Of a stretch of 64,000 bases of DNA, positions 31,880 through 44,790 are shown piece by piece. Below the pieces are notes generated by a model. It searched no databases and was not told the origin of the DNA. It saw only the letters and a program-made list of their open reading frames with translations. How positions within the stretch are numbered: position 1 is the stretch's first letter; every line of letters begins with the position of its first letter. Origin of the DNA: Plantago ovata (Eukaryota; Streptophyta; Magnoliopsida; Lamiales; Plantaginaceae); the NCBI GenBank assembly GCA_028274465.1, contig CM051456.1, positions 62,916,753-62,980,752 on the forward strand. Direction: 5' to 3'. The translations under genes and the position numbers were made by a program.

Positions 31880-34800
31880 TTAAGCTCTTTCAGAGGATTT
31901 TCTCAAAATCTCTCTTACACTCTTCTCAGCAAGTGCAGTGAATTCAACACAATCCTTCTCGTAGTTTTCCAGAAGCCTACGGACTTGTAGTTGAAGAATT
32001 CTTGCGTTTATGCAGGCAGTATGATGATGCTTTTCAGCATTCATTTCCATGTAATTAATTACCCACAAATGCATGCCCCAATTGCTGGCATGGAGAAGCT
32101 GTGTATCTGAAATGCTTTTCGGATGAATCTTTCTTAACCAGAGAAGATCTTCTTCTTGATCCTTAGCAGTGAGATAGAAGTACTCATAAGGAATCAATCC
32201 AAGTTTCTTCTTAGGTTTCTTTGTTACCAGGTCAGCGTAGTAAGCAATGCCAGGTGGTTTGATCAGATTTGGTTCCTGCTTGTATGTCTTACCAATGGCA
32301 ACTCTTCTTACATAGACCTCTATATTCAACCATTTCCTAGCAACATTTCTTGGGAGGGATTCTTCCCTTTGATTTCTTTGGACCTTGAGCTCAATCCATT
32401 TGAACATTTGATTCAAAATGGCTGTAGGAAAGAATTCAATTACCAGGAAGTCTTCCAGCTTTAAAATCCAGCAACCATGAATGTTTCTGATTACATTCTG
32501 AGTGGTTTCCTCATTGCTGGTCTTAGTATATTCGATGCCGGAGCCAATAGCAATGCTGGCCAGCCTTTTCTCTTCCTGTCTTTGCCTTCTTCTTCTTGTT
32601 TTAGCATTGTCTTGATCTCTTGCTGAAGAGTCAGACGAAAAATGCCTTGAGTGGCCAGACGGAGTTATGGCTGTTAAGGGTCTAGCTCTTATGCCTTGAG
32701 CTATTGTTTGATTGTCATCATCTTCTTCATCATCTTCATTCAGATTGTGATGACTTTCAGTGTGACAGAAATCTTGAGTTTCAGCAGCGGTTTTTCTCTT
32801 TTTGGTACTTGCTGAATTTAACTCAGATTCTGCTTGTCTTTTAGAACTTTGCTCTCTTTCAGCAAGAGGTTCTAATGGAAGTGGCACATCAGCAGCAGGA
32901 GTAGGAGGGGTTTGATTGCTTTTTCTAGTCTTCTTTTCCCCCTTAGACATGGATTGCAACATCGGAGTGATGTGCAGAGAATAAAACTCATTGCAATTTT
33001 CAGCAAGAGTGTTGAGACTGTTATACTTCATGATGATTGCTTGTTGGTCAAAGTTCATTGTAGACAACTCTTTTTGAATATTCATCATGTTCTCTTCATG
33101 TCTTTTCTCTGTTGCGGCCTTGTCATCCATAATATTCTGAGCTTTGACAAGAGCATTCTTTGCTAGCAAGAGAGTTTGACTTACATCTTCTTCATAGCTC
33201 TTGTGATAAAGACTGATGTCTTTCTGAGCTATAGTTAAAGTTGTAGTGCGTCTCAGCACTGTAGCCAAAAATTTTCCAATGTCAAGTGGACTCTCAGCAA
33301 GCAATGCCTCATCTTCAGCTTTGCAGGCATCATGGACTTGCTTTAGTGCTAGAATTCTGGGAGTAAACTCCTCAACTCTTGGGAACGGCACTAAATTAGG
33401 TGTCAAGGAGTGAGCCTTAATTTCAGTAGCAAACTGATCATCTCGTAAAAGCAACTCGGCTCTTAATGAATCTCCTTCATAAGTGAGATAATTAGGAGGA
33501 GGAATCTGAACAACTTTTGGGTCTCGCTTGGATTGGTCATCTTCATTTTCTGACAAGTCGTCATCATCCTCAGATTCATCAAGTTGAGCGACTTTTGAGC
33601 CTTTGTCAGTAGCTTCACTTCCTTTTTGTTGAGTGGTTGCTGATGGCAACGCTTCAGACTCAACGACTGGAGTTTCACCAGTAGATAGTTGTTTCAATTG
33701 AGTTTGTGGCTCAATTACTGGAGTTTCGCCAGTAGTTAGTTTTAATTGAGTAGTTGCTGAAGGCAACGTTTGAGACTCAATAACTGGAGTTTCGCCAGTA
33801 GTTAGTGGAAGGGATGGAACTTCCTTTGATTTTGGTCTTGAAGATTCACCAATTTCCAGATCCTCCGTATGCCTTGCATGGATCACGAGACTGTTTTGAA
33901 GAGCTCGTTGGTAATCTTCATCTTCTTCATCCTCATCTTCAAGGTTTTCTTCAGTAACCTTGGCATCAGAAACTGGACTTTTGCCATTTTTCAAGGCAGC
34001 CCTTTTTCTGGCGTATTCTTCTTCAGTATTAGCACCTTGCACAGGTGCTTGATTTTCAGCATCAGCAGGAGGAGGTTGAGATTCTTGCTGAGATTGTTGT
34101 TGTACAGCTTGCTGATTGTCAGATTGAGTATTTTCAGCAACTGTTAACTTCAATCCACCAGCACCAGGACTTGGACCTTGATGATCATCATCGTCATCTT
34201 TCTTGTCCTTAGAATCTTTCCCTTCATCATCACTGTGATCAGTGGGAATGTTCTCATCTTCATCTTCTTCTTCATCATCTGTCAGAATGACTAGCTCAAC
34301 ATGCTTGTACAAAGCAACACTTGTCACTTCCTCTTCCTCAGTTAATTTGTGGGGATCAGCCACCACAGGAACAAAAAGACCTTTGAGCATCACAGCTTGT
34401 TCAGCTGGAGAGGCACTCTTATGCCTTCATATTCTCTCTGATTTGAGCAATCAGATTTGAGCTCATTTGCTGAGAATATGTCATTTCTTCAGGAAGGATG
34501 GAGTGGACAAATGTCTCGAGCTTTAACAGTGAAGTTCTCTTTTTCTCATTTGAGAGATGAAGGTGAAGATCTGAGAAGTCCATTCTCCTATATCTTTGCC
34601 AGTTGCTGACGGACTTAGCAACTCTTGACAAAGTTGTCCTCTTGAAGTTCAAGTAAAGTTCTTCAGAACTTACTTGCTGATCTTCAGTGATGAGTACCAC
34701 TTCAGTGGTCTCCTTTTGAGTCTGAAAAAGAATATTATTTAGATCAGGATTGGTTTGGAGAATTATTTTAGAGTTTAAATCTGAAACATGATTTACCTGC

Positions 34801-37155
34801 TGAGAGTCAACAAGCTCATGTAGTACAATTTCCATTCCATGAGGAGCTTGAGTAGCATCCTCCATTTTATCATCCTGAAATAAATTAAGATTACATACAA
34901 GTACTAAGCTGTCAAACTTAGTTTTTATACCAAAATTATTAACTACATGCTGAGCAGGGAGTGTTGGTTCTGGTGCAGAGGCTTCAGCAACCATCTGACT
35001 TGCATCTTGAGAAGTCCGTAGAGAAAGAATAATTTTAGCAAAAGAACAATTTTCAGAATTTGAAGTTTTATTGATGGTTGAATTAACTACCTGCTGAGGA
35101 AGGACAGGTTGTGGCTCAGTCCTTTCAGCATTAACAGTTTCTTCAGCTTCTTGGACTGTTTCTTCAGCAGACTTCTGATTTTGCTCTATCTGAGAAAGCT
35201 GTGCGGTTTCAGCAATCTCCCTTGTCTCTGAAATGACAAGTTGAGCAGAAGCATCTTGACCTTTAAGCTCACTGCTTGTCATGAAGAGATCAATTGACTT
35301 GTTGGATGATTCTTCAATCTCCAACTCCATTTTTTGCTTAAATCTTCCAGTACAAGCTGGACATTGTCAATTGAAGTCTTGGGTGAACTTGGGCCAGTAT
35401 TCTCAGCATCAAGAGATTCGTCTTTGAATAGTGCTTCTTGAGTTTCAGCAACTTCAGGAACTGGAACCATTGCTATTTCAGCAACTGGTCCATCAGCAAG
35501 CTGGGTTTCAGCAACTTGATGAGTTGCTTGTTCAGCAATCATCTTTTCAGCAGCATCAGCAAGTGCCGCTCTTTGCAGATCATCAACAATGTTGCTTGCT
35601 GGTTCCATAGTTGGATCATTTGGAATATCTACAATGTAGATATCTGGGACTTGGGCAGGAATTTCATTTCCACTGCCTTGTGGTCTATTCTCAGTAGAGT
35701 TATCAACATTAAGTTGATTGTTGAAAGCTTCCGCAAACACTTCAACATTGCTGATATATGTTTCAGTAATTACTTCAGCAACATCTACTGGCAAATGCGT
35801 TTCAGCATTTGTCTGGGAATTGACTGAGGAGTCTTGGACATTAGGGACTGACTTAGAAGCCAGTTTCTTCTTTCTTTTGTTGCTTGTCCGTTTCCTCTTA
35901 GGTACGGGGTTTGCTGATGACGCTGCAGTCTGAGTGTCATCATCAGCTTTCCTCTTTTTCTTCTTAGATTTCTCTAGTTTCCCAGAGTCATCTATTGTTG
36001 CCTTTTCAGCAACAGGTGTTGTACACGTACCTTGTTGATTTTCTACAGCAGTTTTATTTGTATTACCACATCTACAGTAGTTTCATCTCTAAGTTGCTGA
36101 GTGGTAACATCTGCAGCTGTTGTATACCTTTCTTGCTGGCTTGTGCTGACAACATTTGCAGTTGTTGTCTTCTTAGTTTTCTTTCCAGCAACCTTAGGTA
36201 CATTCTGCTTGTAGATAGATCTTCCCACATTGCACACAGATTTCTTGATTGGCAATGGGTTTCTTAGCTGAATCCTGAAATGTTCAAGGATATAGCATAT
36301 CTTGATTCCATACATAACTGGAAAGGAAGGTGAGACCTTGTTGTCTTCTACCTTTACCTTAAACTTAGTGACACAATCAACAAACCTGTTGAAAATGTAC
36401 TTAGCCCAGTTAAGTTCCGATTTATTTTCATAGATATGCATCAGCAATGGCCATCTTCTCAGGCCTACTTGGTCAATTCCTCCAACTTGGGAGTCAAGAA
36501 CTTTTATTAGTAGCAGAGCTACTAGACCAAGGGAATGGCAGAGATGCTTTCTCTTAACGTGCTTTGTCCAAGTCACGGGAGCTATCTCGCCTTTCTTCAT
36601 CTTTGCATTTCTGACGTCACTATAGAAAGCTTCAATTTCTTCGTCAGAAGCAGTGACGTCATCTTCAGTTCCAGTGGTTGGAATCTGAAAAATCTCCGCT
36701 AAATCAGTCCATTTCAGGACGATTTGCGTGTTCTGAACATAAGTAAGGATCACTTTTTCAGTGACTCCATTACTGTCTGTAAGGGATTGGATTTCTGCAT
36801 TGTTGTAGAATTCCATTGTATAAATCATGCTCACTTGCTTAGTGCGAGCAGAGATAAAGTTCATGAGGCCTTGCTGCTTGATGAACTCAAGCGCCTCTTC
36901 ATTTTGGTCATCAAGTTCTTGTTCATAAAAGTACCTAATGTACTTCTCTTTTGCAAACCCTCCCCATTGCATCAACATCTCACACTTTGCAGTGTCAAGA
37001 TATGACGGAGGCATAGGTTTTACAGTGATTCGGTCGTTTTTCAACACAACTTTCGTTGTGTCTGGGGCCAGAGTAGTCACCGGAGCAATGCGTGTTTCAG
37101 CACTGTCAACCTTTGACGATTTTGAGGACTTAGATGACTGTCTCTTGGGAGCCAT
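31880..37155 (-). pseudogene. Long extra ORF after pol (env-like position), left assembly copy
   Basis: Starts at ATG 37155, MAPKRQSSKSSK. Residues ~50-290 form a globular region with QQGLMNF at 94-100, MEFYNNA at 114-120 and a following beta-like stretch. This spacing resembles the accessory ORF at 945-1 and the plant transposon protein family (PF20167); the link is inferred. Then come a basic stretch, long glutamate/alanine-rich segments full of AET and VAE, acidic runs, three repeats containing TGETPV (33656-33806), a nuclear-signal-like RRRRQRQ, and a final globular part ending at 31880. The frame is cut by single-base changes near 36064, 35330 and 34405. At least the first two differ from the right-hand copy, so many breaks may be residual read errors. 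Total about 1,750 codons. Sireviruses can carry an envelope-like gene here, but I see no clear signal peptide or membrane segment. Confidence 0.6.
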
Positions 37156-38060
37156 TTCTTATATAGAGCAAGAAAGATTGTACGAAAAGAGATAGTTTGC
37201 TTTTTGACCGGAGGTACAGTAGTTTCAGGCTAGAATTTGCAGAGAAAGGAAATGTGAGTTAAAGAATTTTGTCATTTCTCTAACTCCTTCTTTATATAGT
37301 GTCTCTGGTGTGTGAGAAACTCAATCGATTTGAGCTCTCAGCAAGGGTAAAACAGAGAAACACTGGAGATAGTGGAGCCTTTGCATTGAATGCGTAGTGG
37401 CCCACTAACTAAAACCGTCAGAGCACTCTCTCTCTTTGTTTTGTTAGCCGTTAGATTAATAACTCCTTTTAATCAATGGCCACGATTGAATTTCATGTCA
37501 TGATTATTGCGAGTTTATCTGTGCCAGCTTAACGTCACAAATTGATTTTACCGAGTAATAAGGGATAGATTGCTTGCTGAAATAGACAAGAATCTTTTCA
37601 GCGAGTTTGAATTAACAATCTAGATACTTGCTGAAAATTCCCCCTTACTTAAATATCTCATATTTTCTAAGTTTAAAAGACATTTCTGATTTCCCGTATC
37701 AGTAAATTCTTTTGCACTTGAGACATCCTTTGGTAAAATCTGAGAGATGAGCTTTTGCTCTTTTCTGAGTTCCCGTCTCAGAAAATTCCTTTGATACTTG
37801 AATACCTGTTTCAGTATCTTTTGATTGTCTGAGTGCCCGTCTCAGCAATCCTTAAGTTCTTTCACTTATTGAGTGCCTGTCACAGCAAATGGTCAAGTTT
37901 CCTAACAAATACCCGTTTTGAAGGAATTACTTGCTGAATGCCTGTTTCAGCAATCATGTTGTGACTTATCATTTTTAGAAGAAATCAGTGACTTGGTCTT
38001 TTGGACAGGAATACTTTGGCTTGATGAATACCTGTTTCAGCATTCTGCCAAGTGTATCCT
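37156..38060 (-). other. Spacer between pol and extra ORF, with hairpin array
   Basis: Non-coding. The part near 37156-37560 has no recognised feature beyond AT-rich untranslated sequence. From 37570 on it is packed with TTGCTGA/TCAGCAA motifs and the hairpin array. The duplicate is at about 43039-43940. Confidence 0.7.
37686..38046. repeat. Array of eight hairpins with fixed 7-nt loop T-N-C-C-Y-G-T
   Basis: Loops at 37691-37697 (TTCCCGT), 37770-37776 (TTCCCGT), 37803-37809 (TACCTGT), 37834-37840 (TGCCCGT), 37874-37880 (TGCCTGT), 37910-37916 (TACCCGT), 37939-37945 (TGCCTGT) and 38029-38035 (TACCTGT). Stems differ but stay paired: CTGAT/ATCAG; TTTTCTGAG/CTCAGAAAA; GATAC-TGAA/TTCA-GTATC with one bulged T; GATTG-CTGAG/CTCAG-CAATC with one bulged T; CAAA/TTTG; TTGCTGAA/TTCAGCAA. 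The fifth and eighth are imperfect. Confidence 0.8.
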
Positions 38061-39772
38061 TTATTGAGGTAGTTCAATCAATCCAAGGTTATACCTTAGC
38101 ATTGCAAACCTATTATCCGGTAGGGGCTTGGTAAAGATGTCAGCAAGCTGATCTTCAGTACCTACTTTCACAACCTCAATATCACCTTTTTCCACATGAT
38201 CTCTAATGAAATGATGTCTAATATCAATGTGCTTGGTCCTAGAGTGAAACTTAGGATTTTGCGTAATTGCAATAGCACTTGTATTATCACAAAAGATTGG
38301 TGTTTTCTTTGCAGAAATACCATAATCTCTTAATTGTTGCTGAATCCATAGGATTTGAGCTGTGCAACAACCAGCTGCAATGTATTCAGATTCAGTAGAT
38401 GAATTGGCGACACACGTTTGCTTCTTGCTGAACCATGATATTAATCTAGTACCCAAAAACTGACAAGTTCCAGAGGTACTTTTTCTATCAAGAGTTGATC
38501 CACCATGATCAGCATCAGAATAGCCAACCAATTCAAGTCCAGAATCTTTTGGATACCATAATCCAACATTGACTGTACCTTTAACATATTTCAGTATTTT
38601 AATTGCCTTTTTGTAGTGTGATTCTCTTGGATCAGATTGGAATCTTGCACACACACACAACAGCATACTGAATGTCAGGTCTACTTGCTGTTAAATACAA
38701 CAAGGAACCAATGAGCTTCCTATACTTGTGTTCTTCAACACTTTGTCCTCTTTAGTATAGCCCAATTTGGTACCAACACTCATAGGGATCTTTTCAGGTT
38801 TTTCATCCTCTTTGATCCTAAACTTTATGAGCATTTCTTTCGCATACTTTGCTTGATTTATGAATATTCCATCTTTGAGTTGCTTGACTTGCAACCCTAG
38901 GAATAATTCAATTTTCCCATCATACTCATTTCAAACTTATTTGTCATGAGTTTGGCAAAATCATCACAAAGTTGCTTGTCCTTAGATCCAAAAATTATGT
39001 CATCCACATAAATTTGAACTAAGATTAATTTACCATCATGGTTCATGGTAAAAAAGGTTTTGTCAACTTCACCTTCTTGAAACCATTTTCCAGCAAGAAC
39101 TTAGCTAAGGTATCATACCATGCTCTTGGTGCTTGCTTTAGACCATATACAGCTTTCTGAAGCTTATATACCATCTTGGTTTCTGAGGGAAGTTCAAAGC
39201 CAGGGGTTTGTTCTAGGTAGACTTCTTCAGCAAGTTCACCATTTAAGAATGCACTCTTAACATCCATTTGGTAAACAATGAAGTCATTGTGAGCAGCAAA
39301 GGCCAAGAAAAGCCTAATGCATCCAATCTTGCAACTGGGAGTAAGACTCATCATAGTCCAATCCTTCAGTCTGACAGTAACCTTGAGCAACTAAGCGTGC
39401 TTTGTTTCTTGTTACTTCACCAGACTCGCTCAGCTTGTTTCTGAACACCCACTTTGTACAATAGCTTTCTTATTTCAGCAAGTGGCACAAGTTTCCAGAC
39501 TTTGTTTCTTCAAATTGATCCAATTCTTCTTGCATTGCCTTTATCCATTCAGAATGCTTCAAAGCTTCTTCTATGGTTTTAGGTTCAATTTCTGAAACAA
39601 AGCAAGAGGAATAAGATCTTTCTTCTACGACAGTTGCTTCTTCAGCAAGTCTTGAGTAGCTTTGGATCTAGTCACTGGCGTTTATTAATATCGCCAATCA
39701 TATCCGTAGAGGGATGATCTCTAATCCATTTATTAACAGGTTTCCTGTTTGTTGGATCAGGATATTTTGCTC
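38061..39772 (-). pseudogene. pol 3' part (integrase end, reverse transcriptase, RNase H), left assembly copy
   Basis: Minus strand. RNase H is intact from about 38666 to the stop at 38061, with YSDADHGGSTLDRKSTSG, the catalytic region SSTESEYIAA, FCDNTSAI, and the closing HIDIRHHFIRDHVEKG and LADIFTKPL. Upstream, reverse transcriptase (39390-38691) has [19 protein letters not shown] and [14 protein letters not shown] but is broken by several single-base indels. Sequence quality falls toward the gap at 39773. At 39418 this copy has a sense codon (GAA) where the right copy has TAA (45299-45297). Confidence 0.85.
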
Positions 39773-39872
39773 NNNNNNNNNNNNNNNNNNNNNNNNNNNN
39801 NNNNNNNNNNNNNNNNNNNNNNNNNNNNNNNNNNNNNNNNNNNNNNNNNNNNNNNNNNNNNNNNNNNNNNNN
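39773..39872. other. Assembly gap, exactly 100 N
   Basis: 100 N is a customary placeholder for a gap of unknown size. Its flanks (33980-39772 and 39873-about 45659) are copies of each other, so the true gap is probably a negative overlap. Confidence 0.95.
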
Positions 39873-42800
39873 TTTGCCATTTTTTCAAGGCAACGCACTT
39901 TTCTGCGTATTCTTCTTCAGTATTATCAACCTTGCACAGGTGCTGATTTCAGCATCAGCAGGAAGAGGTTGAGATTCTTGCTGAGATGTTGTTGTGGTAC
40001 AGCTTGCTGATTGTCAATTGATTATTTCAGCAACTGTTCACTTCAATCCACCAGCACCAGGACTTGGACCTTGATGTCATCATCGTCATCCTTTCTTGTC
40101 CTTAGAATCTTTTTCCCTTCATCATCACGGGATCAGTGGGAATGTTTCTCATCTCATCTCGTCTTCTCTTCATCATCTGTCAGAATGACTAGCTCAACAT
40201 GCTGTACAAAGCAACACTTGTCACTTCCTCTTCCTCAGTTTAATTTGTGGGGATCAGCCACCACAGGAACAAAAAGACCTTTGAGCATCACAACTTGTTC
40301 AGCTGGAGCACTCTTATTTGCCTTCATATTCTCTCTGATTTGAGCAATCAGATTTGAGCTCATTTGCTGAGAATATGTCATTTCTTCAGGAGGATGGAGA
40401 TGGACAAATTTTCGAGCTTTAACAGTGAAGATCTCTTTTTCTCATTTGAGAGATGAGGTGAAGATCTGAGAAGTCCATTCTCCTATATCTTTGCCAGTTG
40501 CTGACGGACTTAGCAACTCTTGACAAAGTTGTCCTCTTGAAGTTCAAGTAAAGTTCTTCAGAACTTACTTGCTGATCTTCAGTGATGAGTACCACATTCA
40601 GTGGTCTCCTTTTGAGCCTGAAAAAGATTTTATTTTAGATCAGGATTGGGGTTTGGAAATTGTTTTAGAGTTTAAATCTGAACATGATTACCTGCTGAGA
40701 GTCAGCAAGCTCGTAGTACAATTTCCATTCCATGAGGAGCTTGAGTAGCATCCTCCATTTCGTCATCCTGAAATAAATACAATTAGACACAAGTACTAAA
40801 GCTGTCAAACTTAGTTTTTATACCAAAATTATTAACACTGACCTGCTGAGTGGTGTTGGTTCTGGTTCAGAGGCTTCAGCAACCATCTGACTTCTCTTGA
40901 GAAGTCCGTAGAGAAAGAATCATTTAGCAAAAGAACAATTTCAGAATTTGAAGTTTTATTGATGGTTGAATTAACTACCTGCTGAGGAAGGACAGGTTGT
41001 GGCTCAGTCCTTCAGCATTAACAGTTTCTCAGCTTCTTGGACTGTTCTTCAGCAGACTTCTGATTTTGCTCTAACTGAGAAAGCTGTGCGGTTTCAGCAA
41101 TCTCCCTTTCTCTGAAATTGACAAGTTGAGCAGAAGCATCTTGACCTTTAAGCTCACTGCTTGTCATGAAGAGATCAATGACTTGTGGATGATTCTTCAA
41201 TCTCCAACTCCATTTTTTTGCTTAAATCTTCCAGTACAGCTGGACTTTGTCAATTGAAGTCTTGGGTGAACTTGGGCCAGTATTCTCAGCATCAAGAGAT
41301 GCGTCTTTGAATATGCTTCTTTGAGTTTCAGCAACTTCAGGAACTGGAACCATTGCTATTCTCAGCAACTGGTCCATCAGCAAGCTGGGTTTCAGCAACT
41401 TGATGAGTTGCTTGTTCAGCAACCATCTTTCATCAGCAGCATCAGCAAGTGCCGCTCTTGGCAGATCATCAGCAATGTTGCTTGCTGGTTCCATAGTTTG
41501 GATCATTTGGAATATCTACAATGTAGATATCTGGGACTTGGGCAGGAATTTCATTTCCACTGCCTTGTGGTCTATTCTCAGTAGGTTATCAACGTTAAGT
41601 TGATTGTTGAAAGCTTCCGCAAACACTTCAACATTGCTGATATATGTTTCAGTAATTACTTCAGCAACATCTACTGGCAAATGCGTTTCAGCATTTGTCT
41701 GGGAATTGACTGAGGAGTCTTGGACATTAGGGACTGACTTAGAAGCCAGTTTCTTCTTTCTTTTGTTGCTTGTCCGTTTCCTCTTAGGTACGGGGTTTGC
41801 TGATGACGCTGCAGTCTGAGTGTCATCATCAGCTTTCCTCTTTTTCTTCTTAGATTTCTCTAGTTTCCCAGAGTCATCTATTGTTGCCTTTTCAGCAACA
41901 GGTGTTGTACACGTACCTTGTTGATTTTCTACAGCAGTTTTATTTGTATTACCCACATCTACAGTAGTTTCATCTCTAAGTTGCTGAGTGGTAACATCTG
42001 CAGCTGTTGTATACCTTTCTTGCTGGCTTGTGCTGACAACATTTGCAGTTGTTGTCTTCTTAGTTTTCTTTCCAGCAACCTTAGGTACATTCTGCTTGTA
42101 GATAGATCTTCCCACATTGCACACAGATTTCTTGATTGGCAATGGGTTTCTTAGCTGAATCCTGAAATGTTCAAGGATATAGCATATCTTGATTCATACA
42201 TAACTGGAAAGGAAGGTGAGACCTTGTTGTCTTCTACCTTTACCTTAAACTTAGTGACACAATCAACAAACCTGTTGAAAATGTACTTAGCCCAGTTAGT
42301 TCCGATTTATTTTCATAGATATGCATCAGCAATGGCCATCTTCTCAGGCCTACTTGGTCAATTCCTCCAACTTGGGAGTCAAGAACTTTTATTAGTAGCA
42401 GAGCTACTAGACCAAGGGAATGGCAGAGATGCTTTCTCTTAACGTGCTTTGTCCAAGTCACGGGAGCTATCTCGCCTTTCTTCATCTTTGCATTTCTGAC
42501 GTCACTATAGAAAGCTTCAATTTCTTCGTCAGAAGCAGTGACGTCATCTTCAGTTCCAGTGGTTGGAATCTGAAAAATCTCCGCTAAATCAGTCCATTTC
42601 AGGACGATTTGCGTGTTCTGAACATAAGTAAGGATCACTTTTTCAGTGACTCCATTACTGTCTGTAAGGGATTGGATTTCTGCATTGTTGTAGAATTCCA
42701 TTGTATAAATCATGCTCACTTGCTTAGTGCGAGCAGAGATAAAGTTCATGAGGCCTTGCTGCTTGATGAACTCAAGCGCCTCTTCATTTTGGTCATCAAG

Positions 42801-43038
42801 TTCTTGTTCATAAAAGTACCTAATGTACTTCTCTTTTGCAAACCCTCCCCATTGCATCAACATCTCACACTTTGCAGTGTCAAGATATGACGGAGGCATA
42901 GGTTTACAGTGATTCGGTCGTTTTTCAACACAACTTTCGTTGTGTCTGGGGCCAGAGTAGTCACCGGAGCAATGCGTGTTTCAGCACTGTCAACCTTTGA
43001 CGATTTGAGGACTTAGATGACTGTCTCTTGGGAGCCAT
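39873..43038 (-). pseudogene. Long extra ORF after pol, right assembly copy (truncated by gap)
   Basis: Start codon at 43038, running toward the gap. It matches 33980-37155 base for base except for many one-base indels, mostly in homopolymers, which become dense below about 41600. Clean stretches are 42899-42240 and 42142-41516. It contains the same globular N-terminal region and then the AET/VAE-rich part. The C-terminal third is absent because the contig ends. Confidence 0.7.
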
Positions 43039-43563
43039 TTCTTATATAGAGCAAGAAAGATTGTACGAAAAGAGATAGTTTGCTTTTTGACCGGAGGTAC
43101 AGTAGTTTCAGGCTAGAATTTGCAGAGAAAGGAATGTGAGTTAAAGAATTTGTCATTTCTCTAACTCCTTCTTATATAGTGTCTCTGGTGTGTGAGAAAC
43201 TCAATCGATTTGAGCTCTCAGCAAGGGTAAAACAGAGAAACACTGGAGATAGTGGAGCCTTTGCATTGAATGCGTAGTGGCCCACTAACTAAAACCGTCA
43301 GAGCACTCTCTCTCTTTGTTTTGTTAGCCGTTAGATTAATAACTCCTTTAATCAATGGCCACGATTGAATTTCATGTCATGATTATTGCGAGTTTATCTG
43401 TGCCAGCTTAACGTCACAAATTGATTTTACCGAGTAATAAGGGATAGATTGCTTGCTGAAATAGACAAGAATCTTTTCAGCGAGTTTGAATTAACAATCT
43501 AGATACTTGCTGAAAATTCCCCTTACTTAAATATCTCATATTTTCTAAGTTTAAAAGACATTT

Positions 43564-43925
43564 CTGATTTCCCGTATCAGTAAATTCTTTTGCACTTGAG
43601 ACATCCTTTGGTAAAATCTGAGAGATGAGCTTTTGCTCTTTTTCTGAGTTCCCGTCTCAGAAAATTCCTTTGATACTTGAATACCTGTTTCAGTATCTTT
43701 TGATTGTCTGAGTGCCCGTCTCAGCAATCCTTAAGTTCTTTCACTTATTGAGTGCCTGTCACAGCAAATGGTCAAGTTTCCTAACAAATACCCGTTTTGA
43801 AGGAATTACTTGCTGAATGCCTGTTTCAGCAATCATGTTGTGACTTATCATTTTTTAGAAGAAATCAGTGACTTGGTCTTTTGGACAGGAATACTTTGGC
43901 TTGATGAATACCTGTTTCAGCATTC
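43564..43925. repeat. Hairpin array, right assembly copy
   Basis: Same eight-hairpin array as 37686-38046, essentially identical apart from homopolymer lengths. It is counted as an assembly duplicate rather than independent evidence. Confidence 0.75.
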
Positions 43926-43940
43926 TGCCAAGTGTATCCT

Positions 43941-44790
43941 TTATTGAGGTAGTTCAATCAATCCAAGGTTATACCTTAGCATTGCAAACCTATTATCCGG
44001 TAGGGGCTTGGTAAAGATGTCAGCAAGCTGATCTTCAGTACCTACTTTCACAACCTCAATATCACCTTTTTCCACATGATCTCTAATGAAATGATGTCTA
44101 ATATCAATGTGCTTGGTCCTAGAGTGAAACTTAGGATTTTGCGTAATTGCAATAGCACTTGTATTATCACAAAAGATTGGTGTTTTCTTGGCAGAAATAC
44201 CATAATCTCTTAATTGTTGCTGAATCCATAGGATTGAGCTGTGCAACAACCAGCTGCAATGTATTCAGATTCAGTAGATGAATTGGCGACACACGTTTGC
44301 TTCTGCTGAACCATGATATTAATCTAGTACCCAAAAACTGACAAGTTCCAGAGGTACTTTTTCTATCAAGAGTTGATCCACCATGATCAGCATCAGAATA
44401 GCCAACAAATTCAAGTCCAGAATCTTTAGGATACCATAATCCAACATTGACTGTACCTTTAACATATTTCAGTATTTTAATTGCCTTTTTGTAGTGTGAT
44501 TCTCTTGGGTCAGATTGGAATCTTGCACACACACAAACAGCATACTGAATGTCAGGTCTACTTGCTGTTAGATACAACAAGGAACCAATGAGCTTCCTAT
44601 ACTTGTGTTCTTCAACACTTTTGTCCTCTTTAGTATAGCCCAATTTGGTACCAACACTCATAGGGATCTTTTCAGGTTTCTCATCCTCTTTGATCCTAAA
44701 CTTTATGAGCATTTCTTTCGCATACTTTGCTTGATTTATGAATATTCCATCTTTGAGTTGCTTGACTTGCAACCCTAGGAAGTAATTCAA
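43941..44790 (-). pseudogene. pol: end of reverse transcriptase and RNase H, right copy
   Basis: Covers NYFLGLQVKQLKDGIFINQ, KYRKLIGSLLYLTASRPDI and the RNase H start YSDADHGGSTLDRKSTSG in one frame. Single-base losses near 44304 and 44235 then shift the frame before the last part (WIQQQLRDYG to the stop at 43941). The left copy is intact over the same bases, so these look like sequence errors. RNase H removes the RNA strand during reverse transcription. Confidence 0.85.

Noticed and set aside
37686-38046. Hairpin array as MITEs or miRNA precursors
   Set aside because: Stems are only 4-10 bp with 7-nt loops, too short for miRNA processing, and there are no terminal repeats or TA duplications.
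39873-43038. A genuine second copy of the extra ORF, implying a tandem gene duplication within the Copia element
   Set aside because: Overlap geometry and error pattern around the 100-N gap fit an unmerged contig overlap better.
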